This document shows, piece after piece, positions 1 through 9,173 of a DNA stretch of 64,000 bases (position 1 is its first letter; the number at the start of each line of letters is the position of its first letter). The position numbers and the translations under genes are program-made. The stretch spans positions 225,856 to 289,855 of the forward strand of contig NZ_SMOD01000008.1 of assembly GCF_004353905.1 (NCBI RefSeq). Direction: 5' to 3'. The notes beneath the pieces were generated by a model that was given only the letters and a program-made list of their open reading frames with translations, searched no databases and was not told the DNA's origin. This DNA is from Paraburkholderia guartelaensis. Its GTDB lineage: Bacteria; Pseudomonadota; Gammaproteobacteria; Burkholderiales; Burkholderiaceae.

Positions 1-1758
1 AAGCCGGCGATCGTCGGCAATTGCCAGGGCGGCTGGGCCGCCATGATGCTGGCGAGTTCCGATCCTGACCATACGGGGCCGCTCGTCATCAACGGCGCGC
101 CGATGTCCTACTGGAGCGGCGCATGGAGCGAAGGCGAGGGCGACAACCCCATGCGCTATTCCGGCGGCATGCTGGGCGGTACGTGGCTCGCGTCGCTGAC
201 GGCGGATCTCGGCAACGGCAAGTTCGACGGCGCCCATCTCGTGCAGAACTTCGAGAACCTCAATCCCGCCAACAGCCTATGGGACAAGTACTACCACCTG
301 TTCGACAACGTCGATACCGAGCCGCCGCGCTTCCTCGACTTCGAGCGCTGGTGGGGCGGCTACTACCTGATGAACCGCGAGGAGATCGAGTGGATCACGC
401 GCAACCTGTTCGTCGGCAACACACTCTGGTCGGGCGAGGTTCGGGGTCTCGACGGGGGTGCGTTCGATCTGCGCGAAATCAAGTCGCCGATCATCCTGTT
501 CGCCTCGCTCGGCGACAACATCACACCGCCTCAACAGGCATTCAACTGGGTCGCCGACATTTACGGAAGCACGGAGGAAATCAAGGCGCGCGGTCAGGTG
601 ATCGTTGGGCTCGTACACCAGAGCATCGGCCATCTCGGCATTTTTGTTTCAGGCAAGGTGGCGAAGAAGGAGCACCAGCAGATCGCATCCGTGCTCGAAG
701 CGATCGAAGCCTTTCCGCCGGGCCTTTACGGCATGGAGATTGCCGAGCGCCGCGGCGAAGCAGGAAAAACGGAATACGACGTGTCATTCCGCGAGTACCG
801 GCTCGAAGATATCGTCGAGCGCCTGAACCGGTTCGAGCGTAGTGACGAACAGCCATTCGAGGCCGTCAAGCGCGTATCGGAGTTGAACCAGCGCGCATAC
901 GAGCTATTCCTGCAGCCGTGGGTGCGAGCCTGGTCGAACGAAACGACGGCGAACCTGCAGCGGCAGTTTCATCCGCTTCGCGCGCAACGCTGGGCGCTTT
1001 CTGATCTGAATCCGTGGCTTGCCTGGCTTGGGCCGGCTGCCGAGGCAGTCAAGGCGAAGCGCCACGCCGAAACCCATGAGGACAACCGGTTGAGGGAGTT
1101 CGAGCACTATGGCTCGGAGATGATCAGTGCGTCGCTCGACTTCTATCGCGCGATGCGCGACGCCATGACGGAGAGCGCGTTCTTTTCGTTCTACGGCAAC
1201 ATGTATGCCGTCGAACTCGGTGAAGCGGCGCAAGCCAGACCCGCTGCGGCTGCCGGAGACCACCGCGATCTGCCCTACGTGAGGGACGCGTTGGCGTCGA
1301 TGACCGAAGGCGGCTACACGGAGGCGCTTGCGCGCGCCGCTTGCCTGCTCGCGCGCCGGGGCGAGCCGCTCCCACTCGCGCGGCTTGCGCTGCGCCACGA
1401 ACTCGCGAAGGACTACGCCGCTTATTTGCCGCAGCTTCCTGGCGACCAGTGGAGGCGCGTGCGCGGCGAGCAGGAAATCATCGTGCGTTACGAGCCGGAA
1501 CAGGCGCTCGCCACGCTGCCGCATCTGCTGGAAGACCCGAAAGACCGGCAGAAGCTGCTTGAACTGGCCGAAAAGCTGCTGGCCGACAAGCGCGTGCAGG
1601 AAGCCGGGCCGACCGCTGCCCAGCTCAGCATGCTCGACAAGATTCGTTCGTCCCTGCCGCTGGAACGCGCACCGGCAGTGCGGCCTGTCGCTGCAATACG
1701 TGAGGATTCTGAGGCGCCGCCCACCCGCGTGGCGCCCGATCTCAAGGAGGCATCGTGA
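1..1758 (+). CDS. DUF3141 protein, PHA-synthase-like (5' end outside window)
   Basis: The reading frame is open from base 1, so the true start lies upstream; 585 codons are visible. The first residues hold GNCQGGW, the nucleophile-elbow type found in the alpha/beta-hydrolase fold of polyhydroxyalkanoate synthases, with Cys where lipases have Ser. The rest matches DUF3141 proteins: a hydrolase-like N-terminal half, then a helical, Glu/Arg-rich C-terminal half. It is followed after 78 bases by acetate kinase and then FabI, a group known from Burkholderiaceae and usually also containing a phosphate acetyltransferase upstream. Its biochemical function is not known; a role in acyl-CoA, acetyl-phosphate or PHA metabolism is inferred from the neighbours. 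Confidence 0.85.
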   Translation, partial: KPAIVGNCQGGWAAMMLASSDPDHTGPLVINGAPMSYWSGAWSEGEGDNPMRYSGGMLGGTWLASLTADLGNGKFDGAHLVQNFENLNPANSLWDKYYHLFDNVDTEPPRFLDFERWWGGYYLMNREEIEWITRNLFVGNTLWSGEVRGLDGGAFDLREIKSPIILFASLGDNITPPQQAFNWVADIYGSTEEIKARGQVIVGLVHQSIGHLGIFVSGKVAKKEHQQIASVLEAIEAFPPGLYGMEIAERRGEAGKTEYDVSFREYRLEDIVERLNRFERSDEQPFEAVKRVSELNQRAYELFLQPWVRAWSNETTANLQRQFHPLRAQRWALSDLNPWLAWLGPAAEAVKAKRHAETHEDNRLREFEHYGSEMISASLDFYRAMRDAMTESAFFSFYGNMYAVELGEAAQARPAAAAGDHRDLPYVRDALASMTEGGYTEALARAACLLARRGEPLPLARLALRHELAKDYAAYLPQLPGDQWRRVRGEQEIIVRYEPEQALATLPHLLEDPKDRQKLLELAEKLLADKRVQEAGPTAAQLSMLDKIRSSLPLERAPAVRPVAAIREDSEAPPTRVAPDLKEAS

Positions 1759-1836
1759 ATCGTGAACACGAAAAGGATGAGCGGCTTACGAGGCGCCCGT
1801 CGTGCCTGTACGGCGCGCGGGCGATAGGGTAGAACG

Positions 1837-3018
1837 ATGGCCGACGTCATCCTCGTTCTCAATGCCGGTTCGTCGAGCATCAAGTTCAGCGCGTTCAATG
1901 CGCAGCCGGACGATCTGCCGCTTGTCATGCACGGCGAGATCGAAGGGCTGCTTTCGGCGCCGCGTTTCGTCGCGTTCGATGGGAAAGGCGTGCTGACCGG
2001 GAGTCACGATTGGGGCAATGAACCCATCGGGCATGATGAGGCCGTTGGTCACATCGCCCAGTTCCTGCGCAGCCATCGCGACGGCAACCGCGTGGTCGCC
2101 GTCGGGCATCGCGTGGTGCATGGCGGTCGCGAGTTCTCGAAACCCGTGGCCGTCACACCCGCTGTACTGGACGAACTCGACAAGCTCGCGCCCCTCGCGC
2201 CGCTCCATCAGCCACATAACCTGAAGCCGATTCGTGTCATCGCCGAACGCAATCCGGAGCTGCCGCAAGTCGCCTGTTTCGACACGGCGTTTCATGCGAC
2301 ACAGCCCGCGCTTGCCTCGACGTTTGCGCTGCCGGCAGCGTTGACGGAGCAGGGCGTGCGGCGATACGGCTTCCACGGCCTGTCTTATGAGTACATCGCC
2401 AGTACGCTGCCCCATTTCGCTCCTGACGCAGCGAATGGCCGCACCGTCGTCGCGCATCTCGGCAACGGCGCGAGCATGTGTGCGATGGACGCGGGCAGGA
2501 GCGTGGCGAGCACGATGGGCTTCACCGCGCTCGATGGGCTGCCGATGGGCACGCGCAGCGGCAATCTCGATCCCGGCGCGATTCTTTATCTGCTCGACGA
2601 GCTGAAAATGGATACGCGCGGCGTCGAAGACCTGCTGTATCGCCGTTCGGGGCTGCTGGGGGTATCGGGTATTTCAGGCGACATGCGTACGCTGCTCGCG
2701 AGCCACGACGCGCGTGCGGCGTTCGCCGTCGAGTTGTACGCGTATCGCATCGGACGCGAACTGGGATCGCTCGCCGCCGCGCTGCAGGGGCTCGACGCGC
2801 TGGTTTTCACGGCGGGCATCGGCGAGCACTCGCCGGAGATCCGGCGGCGGGCCTGCGAACTGGCTCGCTGGTGCGGGGTGGAAATCGACAGCAGGGCGAA
2901 CGAAGCGGGCGGTCCCAGCATCAGCACGGCGTCGAGCAAGGTCTCGGTCTGGGTGATACCGACCAACGAAGAACTCATGATCGCCCGACACACGCGTGAA
3001 GTAACGGGCGTTGCATGA
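1837..3018 (+). CDS. ackA: acetate kinase
   Basis: Interconverts acetate plus ATP and acetyl phosphate plus ADP in the cytoplasm. The 393-residue length is normal for the family. Visible signatures are the N-terminal NAGSSSIKFSAF phosphate-binding strand, GHRVVHGG, GFHGLSYEY, AHLGNGASM and the TAGIGEHS loop near the C-terminus, all typical of the ASKHA-fold acetokinase family. The ATG is preceded by an AGGG-type ribosome binding site. It sits between the DUF3141 gene and fabI on the same strand with short gaps, so co-transcription is likely. In such Burkholderiaceae clusters the partner phosphotransacetylase lies upstream, here outside the window. Confidence 0.95.
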   Translation: MADVILVLNAGSSSIKFSAFNAQPDDLPLVMHGEIEGLLSAPRFVAFDGKGVLTGSHDWGNEPIGHDEAVGHIAQFLRSHRDGNRVVAVGHRVVHGGREFSKPVAVTPAVLDELDKLAPLAPLHQPHNLKPIRVIAERNPELPQVACFDTAFHATQPALASTFALPAALTEQGVRRYGFHGLSYEYIASTLPHFAPDAANGRTVVAHLGNGASMCAMDAGRSVASTMGFTALDGLPMGTRSGNLDPGAILYLLDELKMDTRGVEDLLYRRSGLLGVSGISGDMRTLLASHDARAAFAVELYAYRIGRELGSLAAALQGLDALVFTAGIGEHSPEIRRRACELARWCGVEIDSRANEAGGPSISTASSKVSVWVIPTNEELMIARHTREVTGVA

Positions 3019-3046
3019 ATCTGCCCGATTGCGAGGGAGAAGTCTG

Positions 3047-3829
3047 ATGAGCCAGAGCGTTCAACATCCGGTGCTGAGCGGAAAGAAAGCGTTGGTGACG
3101 GGTATCGCCAACGAGCATTCGATCGCATACGGCTGCGCGAAAGCGTTCCATGAAGTCGGCGCCGATCTCGCGATCACCTATGCCGACGAGAAAGCCAGGC
3201 CATACGTGGAGCCGCTTGCAAAAGACCTCGGAGCGCCTATTTTCATGCCGTTCAACGTCTCGAAGCAGGACGAACTGGAGGCGGTATTCGAGCGGATTGC
3301 GAGCGAATGGGGCGAACTCGACATACTCGTGCATTCGGTCGCGTGGGCGCCGAAGAACGACTTGCAGGGCGGCTTGCTCAACTGCTCGGCCGAAGGCTTT
3401 GCGGCGGCCATGGACATCTCATGCCATTCGTTCGTGCGGATGGCCCGGCTCGCCGCGCCGCTGATGAAGCAGGGCGGCTCCATGTTCGCGATGAGCTATT
3501 ACGGTGCGAACAAGGTGGTCCCCAACTACAACGTCATGGGTCCGGTCAAGGCGGCGCTGGAAGCGTGCGCACGCTATCTGGCGTATGAACTGGGTCCGCA
3601 GCAGATCCGCGTGCACGCCGTGTCGCCGGGGCCGCTGAAAACACGCGCGGCATCCGGCTTGAAGGACTTCGACGTGCTTCTCACCCAGGCGGCAGAACGG
3701 GCTCCGCTTGGCGAACTGGTCGACATCATGGACGTCGGCTTCACCTGCGCGTACCTCGCGACGCCTTATGCGCGGCGTTTGTCAGGCGAAACGCTTTACG
3801 TGGACGGCGGCGTTCACATCATGGCGTAG
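3047..3829 (+). CDS. fabI: enoyl-[acyl-carrier-protein] reductase, FabI type
   Basis: NADH-dependent reduction of trans-2-enoyl-ACP, last step of the fatty-acid elongation cycle. 260 residues. The modified dinucleotide loop TGIANEHSIAYG (about residues 18-29), Tyr151 and the Y161-x6-K168 active-site pair reproduce the FabI Tyr-Tyr-Lys pattern rather than the classical SDR YxxxK. I start at the ATG at 3047, which has a GAGGGAGAAG ribosome binding site; an in-frame ATG at 3011 overlaps the end of ackA and adds 12 non-conserved residues. Being attached to the acetate kinase group, it may be a second, non-housekeeping FabI; this cannot be decided from the window. Confidence 0.93.
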   Translation: MSQSVQHPVLSGKKALVTGIANEHSIAYGCAKAFHEVGADLAITYADEKARPYVEPLAKDLGAPIFMPFNVSKQDELEAVFERIASEWGELDILVHSVAWAPKNDLQGGLLNCSAEGFAAAMDISCHSFVRMARLAAPLMKQGGSMFAMSYYGANKVVPNYNVMGPVKAALEACARYLAYELGPQQIRVHAVSPGPLKTRAASGLKDFDVLLTQAAERAPLGELVDIMDVGFTCAYLATPYARRLSGETLYVDGGVHIMA

Positions 3830-3869
3830 GCGGGCGAACGTCGCTTCCAGCCGGGTCCGCCGCAGCACA

Positions 3870-5417
3870 TCACAACTGGAATGCGCGCACCGCGGAGCGC
3901 AACGTTTCCGCCTGTGCGCTCAATGCGTTGGCCGCCTGAACGCCGTCCTGCACGAAGGCGCTATTTTGCTGGGTGACGCGGTCCATCACCGTGACGGCTG
4001 CGTTCACCTGCTCGATGCCGGTGCTCTGCTCCTCCGACGCATCGGCGATCGAATCGACCAGTTGGGCGACGCCTCTTACCGCGCCAAGCAGATCGACGAT
4101 GGTTGCGGCGGCGGCTTCGACCGCGTGATTGCTCTGGTCGACTTCCGTCGTCATTTCCTTGATGAGCGTGTCGATTTCCTTCGCCGCGCCCGAGCTGCGT
4201 TCGGCAAGCGCGCGCACTTCCTGCGCGACGACAGCAAAGCCGCGCCCTTGATTCCCGGCGCGCGCGGCTTCCACGGCGGCGTTCAGCGCCAGCAGATTCG
4301 TCTGGAACGAGATGCCGTCGATCACCGAGGTGATTTCCTGAATGCGCGCCGAGCGTTGCGCGAGTGCCCGCATGCGCTCACCCGCGTCGCGCGCGGCACG
4401 GTCGCCGTCGCCGGCTTTCGTCGATGCGATGCCCGCAAGCGTGCGGGCCTGCGTTGCATGTCCCGCGTTCGAGCGCACCATCGTGGAGAGCTGCGCCATG
4501 CTCGACGAGGTCTGCTGAATACTGGCCGCGTGTTCTTCGGTGCGCTGCGCGAGCGTGCCGTTGCCCGACGCGATATGCGCGGTGGCCTCCGCGATGGCTT
4601 CAGCCGAATCGCGGATGCCGCCGATAATCGCGGCGAGCCGCTGCTGCATGACCTTCATGGCGTAGAGCACGCTGCGCGTGTCGCCCGACTTGACCACGAC
4701 CTCGACTGAAAGGTCGCCCGCCGCGACGCGATTGGCGAGCTGCGCGGCCACGAACGGCTCCGAGCCGAGGTCGCGAAACAGGCTGCGCGCCATCGAGGCG
4801 CACAGGGCGGCAACCCCGGCGAGCCCCACGATAATGAGCCCGACCACGAGCCATTCGACCACCTGTCCCGTCTTGCGCGCGCGTTCGTATTCCGAATGCG
4901 CATCGGCGAGTTCGAGCTGACGCAACTGCGTGCCCTGCGTCTTCACCGTCTTCGAGAGGGGATCGATGGTCTGCGTCTGCACCCACTGCGCTTCGGAGAG
5001 ATTGTTCGCCGAGAGCAGTTGCACCGCGGGGCGCAGGCCCTTGTCGCGCAGCGTGGTCCAGTTCGCGGAGAATGCCGCGGCGCGGCGGCGGCCGTCTCCC
5101 GCATCCGTGTGCGACAACCAGGCTTGCATGAGCTCGTCGATGCGCGCAATGCGGCTCGTCGTGCCTTCAACGACGAGCTGGGTTTTTTGCGCAGAGGGAT
5201 CGAGGATGGCGTCGCTCACCGAAAAGCTCGCTTCGGTGACCAGCTCGTTGATCGTCGAGATCGCCTGGAGCGCCTGCACGCGGCCCTCGAACATGTTCTG
5301 GAGCGTGCCGATCGACGTCGACACGCCGAAGAGGCCAACCGCGCCGATACACAGAGAAACCAGAACGACCGCCGTGCTCAACAGAATGAGCCGGGCTTTG
5401 ATAGTGAGCTTGCGCAT
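3870..5417 (-). CDS. methyl-accepting chemotaxis protein
   Basis: Inner-membrane chemoreceptor of 515 residues. It has an N-terminal membrane helix (about residues 9-31), a periplasmic four-helix-bundle-like sensor of about 155 residues, a second membrane helix near 190-212, a HAMP segment, and a long coiled-coil signalling domain whose hairpin tip ([18 protein letters not shown]) is strongly conserved and would bind CheA and CheW. It ends in RAFQL and lacks the NWETF-type pentapeptide that tethers CheR in some receptors. No chemotaxis operon is adjacent, so it is an orphan receptor; the ligand is unknown. Transcribed convergently with fabI. Confidence 0.95.
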   Translation of the reverse strand: MRKLTIKARLILLSTAVVLVSLCIGAVGLFGVSTSIGTLQNMFEGRVQALQAISTINELVTEASFSVSDAILDPSAQKTQLVVEGTTSRIARIDELMQAWLSHTDAGDGRRRAAAFSANWTTLRDKGLRPAVQLLSANNLSEAQWVQTQTIDPLSKTVKTQGTQLRQLELADAHSEYERARKTGQVVEWLVVGLIIVGLAGVAALCASMARSLFRDLGSEPFVAAQLANRVAAGDLSVEVVVKSGDTRSVLYAMKVMQQRLAAIIGGIRDSAEAIAEATAHIASGNGTLAQRTEEHAASIQQTSSSMAQLSTMVRSNAGHATQARTLAGIASTKAGDGDRAARDAGERMRALAQRSARIQEITSVIDGISFQTNLLALNAAVEAARAGNQGRGFAVVAQEVRALAERSSGAAKEIDTLIKEMTTEVDQSNHAVEAAAATIVDLLGAVRGVAQLVDSIADASEEQSTGIEQVNAAVTVMDRVTQQNSAFVQDGVQAANALSAQAETLRSAVRAFQL

Positions 5418-5583
5418 GAAAAACTCGCGAGGGCGCGCTCAGTGAAGTGAGCGGGCATCAATCGGAAATGAACGGACAGCCGCGAGGGCGGCGCGTCTTT
5501 TTACGGCGGATCGACGGAAACGTTGAGTGAATTTTTTGTGACGCGGCTAATCGTCACGCCGCGTGAGCGCGCCGTTGCACGGT

Positions 5584-8010
5584 TCACGCGGGCAGCGGCG
5601 CCGGACGTGTCGTCGCATTCGCCGCGATGTCGGCAATTGCGCTGGCGCTCACGGCGTGGCTGTACAGAAAACCTTGGGCATGCGTGCAGCCGTTCTGCAG
5701 CAGAAAATCGCGATGTCCGCTGGTTTCGACGCCTTCCGCGATCAGCTCGAAATTGAGCGCTTTCGCCACGGCGATGACGGCGAGCGTGATCGCTTCCGTT
5801 TCCGTGTCATGGCCGATCTCGCGCACGAATTCGCGGTCGATCTTGAGGCGATCGACCCGAAAGCGCTTGAGATACCCGAGGCTCGAATAACCCGTGCCGA
5901 AATCGTCGATGGCGACGCGCACGCCCATCTCCCGCAGACCGGCCAACGTGCGCGCAGCGAGCTCGGGCGTGCGCATGAGCGCGCCCTCGGTCACTTCGAG
6001 TTCGAGCAACTCGGGCGGCAGACCCGAGTCGCGCAGCGCCTCCCTCACCTGACCCATCAGGTCGCCATGCTCGAACTGCAAGGGCGAGACGTTGACGGAG
6101 ACGCGTATCGGCCGCGCCGGGTCGAGATTCCAGCGCGCCGCTTCCTGGCATGCTTCGCGCAGCACCCATTCGCCGATGCCGCGAATCAGGCCGGTTTCCT
6201 CGGCGACGGGGATGAACACGGCCGGCGATACGCTGCCGAGTTCCGCGTCGGTCCATCGCAGCAGCGCCTCGGCGCCGATCATCGTGCCCGTTGCCATATC
6301 GAATTGCGGCTGATAAAGCACGGTCAATGCGCCGTTTCGGAACGCCTGGCGCAGACGCGTCGAAATGCGCAGGCGCGAGGTCGCGGCTTCGCTCAATTCC
6401 GGGCGATAGAACTGGTACTGATTGCGGCCGTTCTGCTTGGCCAGATACATCGCGGCGTCGGCATTGCGCACCAGCGCGTCGGCGTCGTCGCCGTCGGCGG
6501 GGTAGAGGCTGATGCCGATGCTGGCCTCGATGAAGAGTTCGTGGCCCGCTACCTGTATCGGTTCCGTCATCGCGGCGAGCAGTGAGTCGAGCAGCGGTTC
6601 GAGCAACGGCGCAGCGCCGTCGGCGATGACCATGAATTCGTCGCCGCCATAGCGCGCCACCGTGCCACGCTCCCCGACGACGCGCTCGATGCGCCGCGCG
6701 ATCTGGGCGAGCAGCGCGTCGCCGATGCGGTGGCCGAGCGAGTCGTTGACCTCCTTGAAATTGTCGAGATCGAGGAAGATCATCGCGAGCGTCTTGCCCG
6801 CACGGCTCGCCTGCTGCAGTTCCCGGTTCACGCGCTCGTCGAAATACTTGCGGTTCGTGAGGCCGGTGAGCGCGTCGTATTCGGCCCGGTGTCTCAGTTC
6901 AGCCTGTGCTGCGAGCTGCGTCGTGACGTCCTCCATCACGCAAAGGGTCGCGCTTCGGCCGTCGAAATCCGTTTGCAGCTGGAGCACGTTCATCGAGCGT
7001 AACTCGCCGCTCTTCGTTCGGTGTTCCCAGATGGCTGTGCCGTCGTCCTGCCCGCGCGCGTGCGCGAACGATGCCCCATGCAGCGCGGTCTTGTTCATGC
7101 GCAGATCGCCAAGCTTCAGCTCGAGCATCTCGCTCGCGCGGTAGCCCAGCGCTTTCGCCGCCATGTCGTTGACGGCGACGAGCCGCATGGACGCGTCATC
7201 GACGATCCAGATCGGCAGCGGGTTGAGCTGAAAGAGGCGCTTGTACTTCTTGCGGTTGACGTCCGCCGTCTGGAGCGCCTTGCGCAACGATTTCGTGATG
7301 CGCGCGTTGCGGCGAAGGAATGCCAGCAGCAGGCACGCCGCGGCCAGTCCCGATCCGAGCAGGAGCGCCGAAGCCATTTGCGAATCGCGCGATGCTCGCG
7401 TGACCGACTCGTCGAGATGCGCGTCTTCGTCCATGCGGATCTCGCCGATCTTTTGCATCGTCTGGAAGAAGCGCGCGTCGAGTTCGCCTAGCGACGGCGT
7501 ATCCATCTTCACGCTGCCCGGCTTGAGCATGGAGTACATCGCGAGCCGGTTGCTCAGGGCGCCCAGATGGCGAATCATGTCCTTCAACTCGTCGAGCAGG
7601 GCGATGCAGCGCTCGCGGCCTTCACAGGTCCGCTGCGCCGCGTTGGCGTTGTCGATGAGTGCCGGAAGCGGATAGATGTAGGCGGCGCGCCGATAGAACG
7701 GCCGCGTGCCGATTACCGTGTAGAGCTGCTCATGCTCGTCGAGAAGTGCATCCTGCAGTTCGTCGAGATCCCGCTTGGCCGATTCGACCGCACGCTGCTG
7801 CGAAAGCGCATACCGCTGCTCATGAGATTGCCGCAGGGCAATGGCGGTATTCAGCGCGATGGCCGACAGGATCGTAAAGAGCGCCAGCGGCGCGACCAGC
7901 CGGGTTTTTTGTGCGCTCCATACGTGCAGCACACGCCATAGGCCGATGAGCGCCGGCTTTGCGGCCGGATTTCCTGCGCTATCTCCCATCTTGCTGTCCT
8001 CACGCTGCAT
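5584..8010 (-). CDS. GGDEF-EAL protein with PAS sensor (c-di-GMP synthesis/breakdown)
   Basis: Membrane-anchored bifunctional c-di-GMP enzyme of about 808 residues: N-terminal membrane helix, periplasmic helical region, second membrane helix, PAS domain, GGDEF domain, EAL domain. The diguanylate cyclase motif is intact (YGGDEF) but the RxxD product-inhibition site just upstream is absent. The phosphodiesterase half carries EALLRW, NVSPLQF, EVTEG and DDFGTGYSS, so hydrolysis is also expected. The longest frame begins at a GTG (8019); I prefer the ATG at 8010, and the ATG at 7989, with a GAGGA site seven bases upstream, is equally credible. It is divergent from a PilZ c-di-GMP receptor gene. 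Confidence 0.93.
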   Translation of the reverse strand: MQREDSKMGDSAGNPAAKPALIGLWRVLHVWSAQKTRLVAPLALFTILSAIALNTAIALRQSHEQRYALSQQRAVESAKRDLDELQDALLDEHEQLYTVIGTRPFYRRAAYIYPLPALIDNANAAQRTCEGRERCIALLDELKDMIRHLGALSNRLAMYSMLKPGSVKMDTPSLGELDARFFQTMQKIGEIRMDEDAHLDESVTRASRDSQMASALLLGSGLAAACLLLAFLRRNARITKSLRKALQTADVNRKKYKRLFQLNPLPIWIVDDASMRLVAVNDMAAKALGYRASEMLELKLGDLRMNKTALHGASFAHARGQDDGTAIWEHRTKSGELRSMNVLQLQTDFDGRSATLCVMEDVTTQLAAQAELRHRAEYDALTGLTNRKYFDERVNRELQQASRAGKTLAMIFLDLDNFKEVNDSLGHRIGDALLAQIARRIERVVGERGTVARYGGDEFMVIADGAAPLLEPLLDSLLAAMTEPIQVAGHELFIEASIGISLYPADGDDADALVRNADAAMYLAKQNGRNQYQFYRPELSEAATSRLRISTRLRQAFRNGALTVLYQPQFDMATGTMIGAEALLRWTDAELGSVSPAVFIPVAEETGLIRGIGEWVLREACQEAARWNLDPARPIRVSVNVSPLQFEHGDLMGQVREALRDSGLPPELLELEVTEGALMRTPELAARTLAGLREMGVRVAIDDFGTGYSSLGYLKRFRVDRLKIDREFVREIGHDTETEAITLAVIAVAKALNFELIAEGVETSGHRDFLLQNGCTHAQGFLYSHAVSASAIADIAANATTRPAPLPA

Positions 8011-8219
8011 GCTCGTCACCCTGCGCCCACAATCTATGCAATTGACATATCGACAAAGATCCGCGCAACTTGAGGGCGGGCAATGGCTATTTCGCCAGGG
8101 CGGATACGGGGCGGATTTTGAGGCGGAAGGCGGGCGGCCGGACTGTTCAGGCGCTTATTTGTGCGCACTCACGTTAAAATCCGACGCTCAATAAAAATGA
8201 AACGTTGAAAACAGGTGCA

Positions 8220-8576
8220 ATGCGTATGCGAAGTGGACTGGATATGCGTCGGGAGGTCCGTACGCCGCTGTTGTTCGCCCCGCTGCTTCTGAACAAGGAC
8301 GGCAGAGCTCTCGCCCAGGTCGCCGACCTCAGCTCGCGCGGGGCGCTCCTGCACGCGCGCAACGGTCTGCTCTTCCGCGGAGAGACGGTCTCGGGGTGGC
8401 TGCAGTCGGCGCCAATCGACGACGAAGACGAGATCGTCCTGGCCGTCGCACTCGATGTTCGCTGGATCTCCGAGGATCAGGAAAGAGGGTGGAGCCGTGT
8501 TGGTTGCGAGATGCATCCGCTGGATCATCGCTCGAGGGTGCGTCTGCAAGACCTGATCGCGAAGGCCGCACCCTAG
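8220..8576 (+). CDS. PilZ-domain protein, probable c-di-GMP receptor
   Basis: Small cytoplasmic protein of about 118 residues consisting of one PilZ domain: an RREVR arginine motif near the N-terminus followed by DLSSRGALL, matching the RxxxR and D/NxSxxG c-di-GMP-binding motifs. Start is uncertain: a TTG at 8205 and ATGs at 8220 and 8244 are in frame; 8220 has an AGGTG site close upstream and 8244 (MRREVR) would still keep the whole domain. It is divergent from the GGDEF-EAL gene, a pairing that suggests an enzyme and a receptor of one local c-di-GMP circuit. No flagellar or cellulose gene is adjacent to reveal the output. Confidence 0.8.
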   Translation: MRMRSGLDMRREVRTPLLFAPLLLNKDGRALAQVADLSSRGALLHARNGLLFRGETVSGWLQSAPIDDEDEIVLAVALDVRWISEDQERGWSRVGCEMHPLDHRSRVRLQDLIAKAAP

Positions 8577-8636
8577 CCGATCAACTCGTCATGCCGAGGC
8601 GCTAAAGTTTGCGAGCCGTGCGCCGAAAATCCCTGC

Positions 8637-8891
8637 ATGGCGCACGAACAACCCAAACCACCGCAAAACGATCCGATCTGGGCAGAAGCACGGGCGCTGG
8701 AAGCCAGCATCCGCGCGATCAGACGGGCGCAGGGAAAGCGGAACCCTGAAGATTGTGTTCCGGGCAGCCCGGAGTCTTTCGCGGTCATGGAAGCGTTCGT
8801 GCGCGATGTCGGGCGTGTGCTCGCGCTCGATATGCTCGAACATGAAAAGAACAATGACAGCGATGTGAACGGAGCGGGTTCGGCTGGTTAG
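8637..8891 (+). CDS. small hypothetical protein
   Basis: 84 residues, no signal peptide or membrane segment. The middle is helical and charged; the only cysteine is in EDCVPGSP. I do not recognise a family. It follows the PilZ gene by 60 bases on the same strand and could be co-transcribed, but no clear Shine-Dalgarno sequence is seen. Coding is supported by a consistent high third-position GC and lack of a better frame; still, this is a modest call. Confidence 0.5.
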   Translation: MAHEQPKPPQNDPIWAEARALEASIRAIRRAQGKRNPEDCVPGSPESFAVMEAFVRDVGRVLALDMLEHEKNNDSDVNGAGSAG

Positions 8892-8908
8892 ACGATTAGC
8901 GCAATAAA

Positions 8909-8923
8909 TGATAAACGTTATCA
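8909..8923. promoter_or_regulatory. inverted repeat, operator-like
   Basis: Perfect 6-3-6 dyad, TGATAA and TTATCA around ACG, in an AT-rich gap of 282 bases before the secreted phosphodiesterase gene. Arm length and spacing fit a repressor operator. The regulator is unknown. Confidence 0.4.
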
Positions 8924-9173
8924 TCAGGATTCCAGATTTACATTGGAAGTAGATTAATCGACCCGAAGGGATCAGTGCATTCACAACGTTATGGAATAGC
9001 CGCGCCGCCCTGATACAACCTGTTACATTGAATCAAACGCACGCCCCTCAAGCCTTCCGCGCTCCAGTGGAATACATCCGAAAGTAATCTTTCACGGCAT
9101 TTACTCATTCCGCGACTTATCTCCTCTAGGGCGCATTCGCGCCCAATTCATAATTCATATCAAGAGGTGAAGA

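Noticed and set aside
3708..4709. Plus-strand frame crossing the end of fabI and the chemoreceptor gene
   Set aside because: It overlaps two real genes in other frames and has no start signal.
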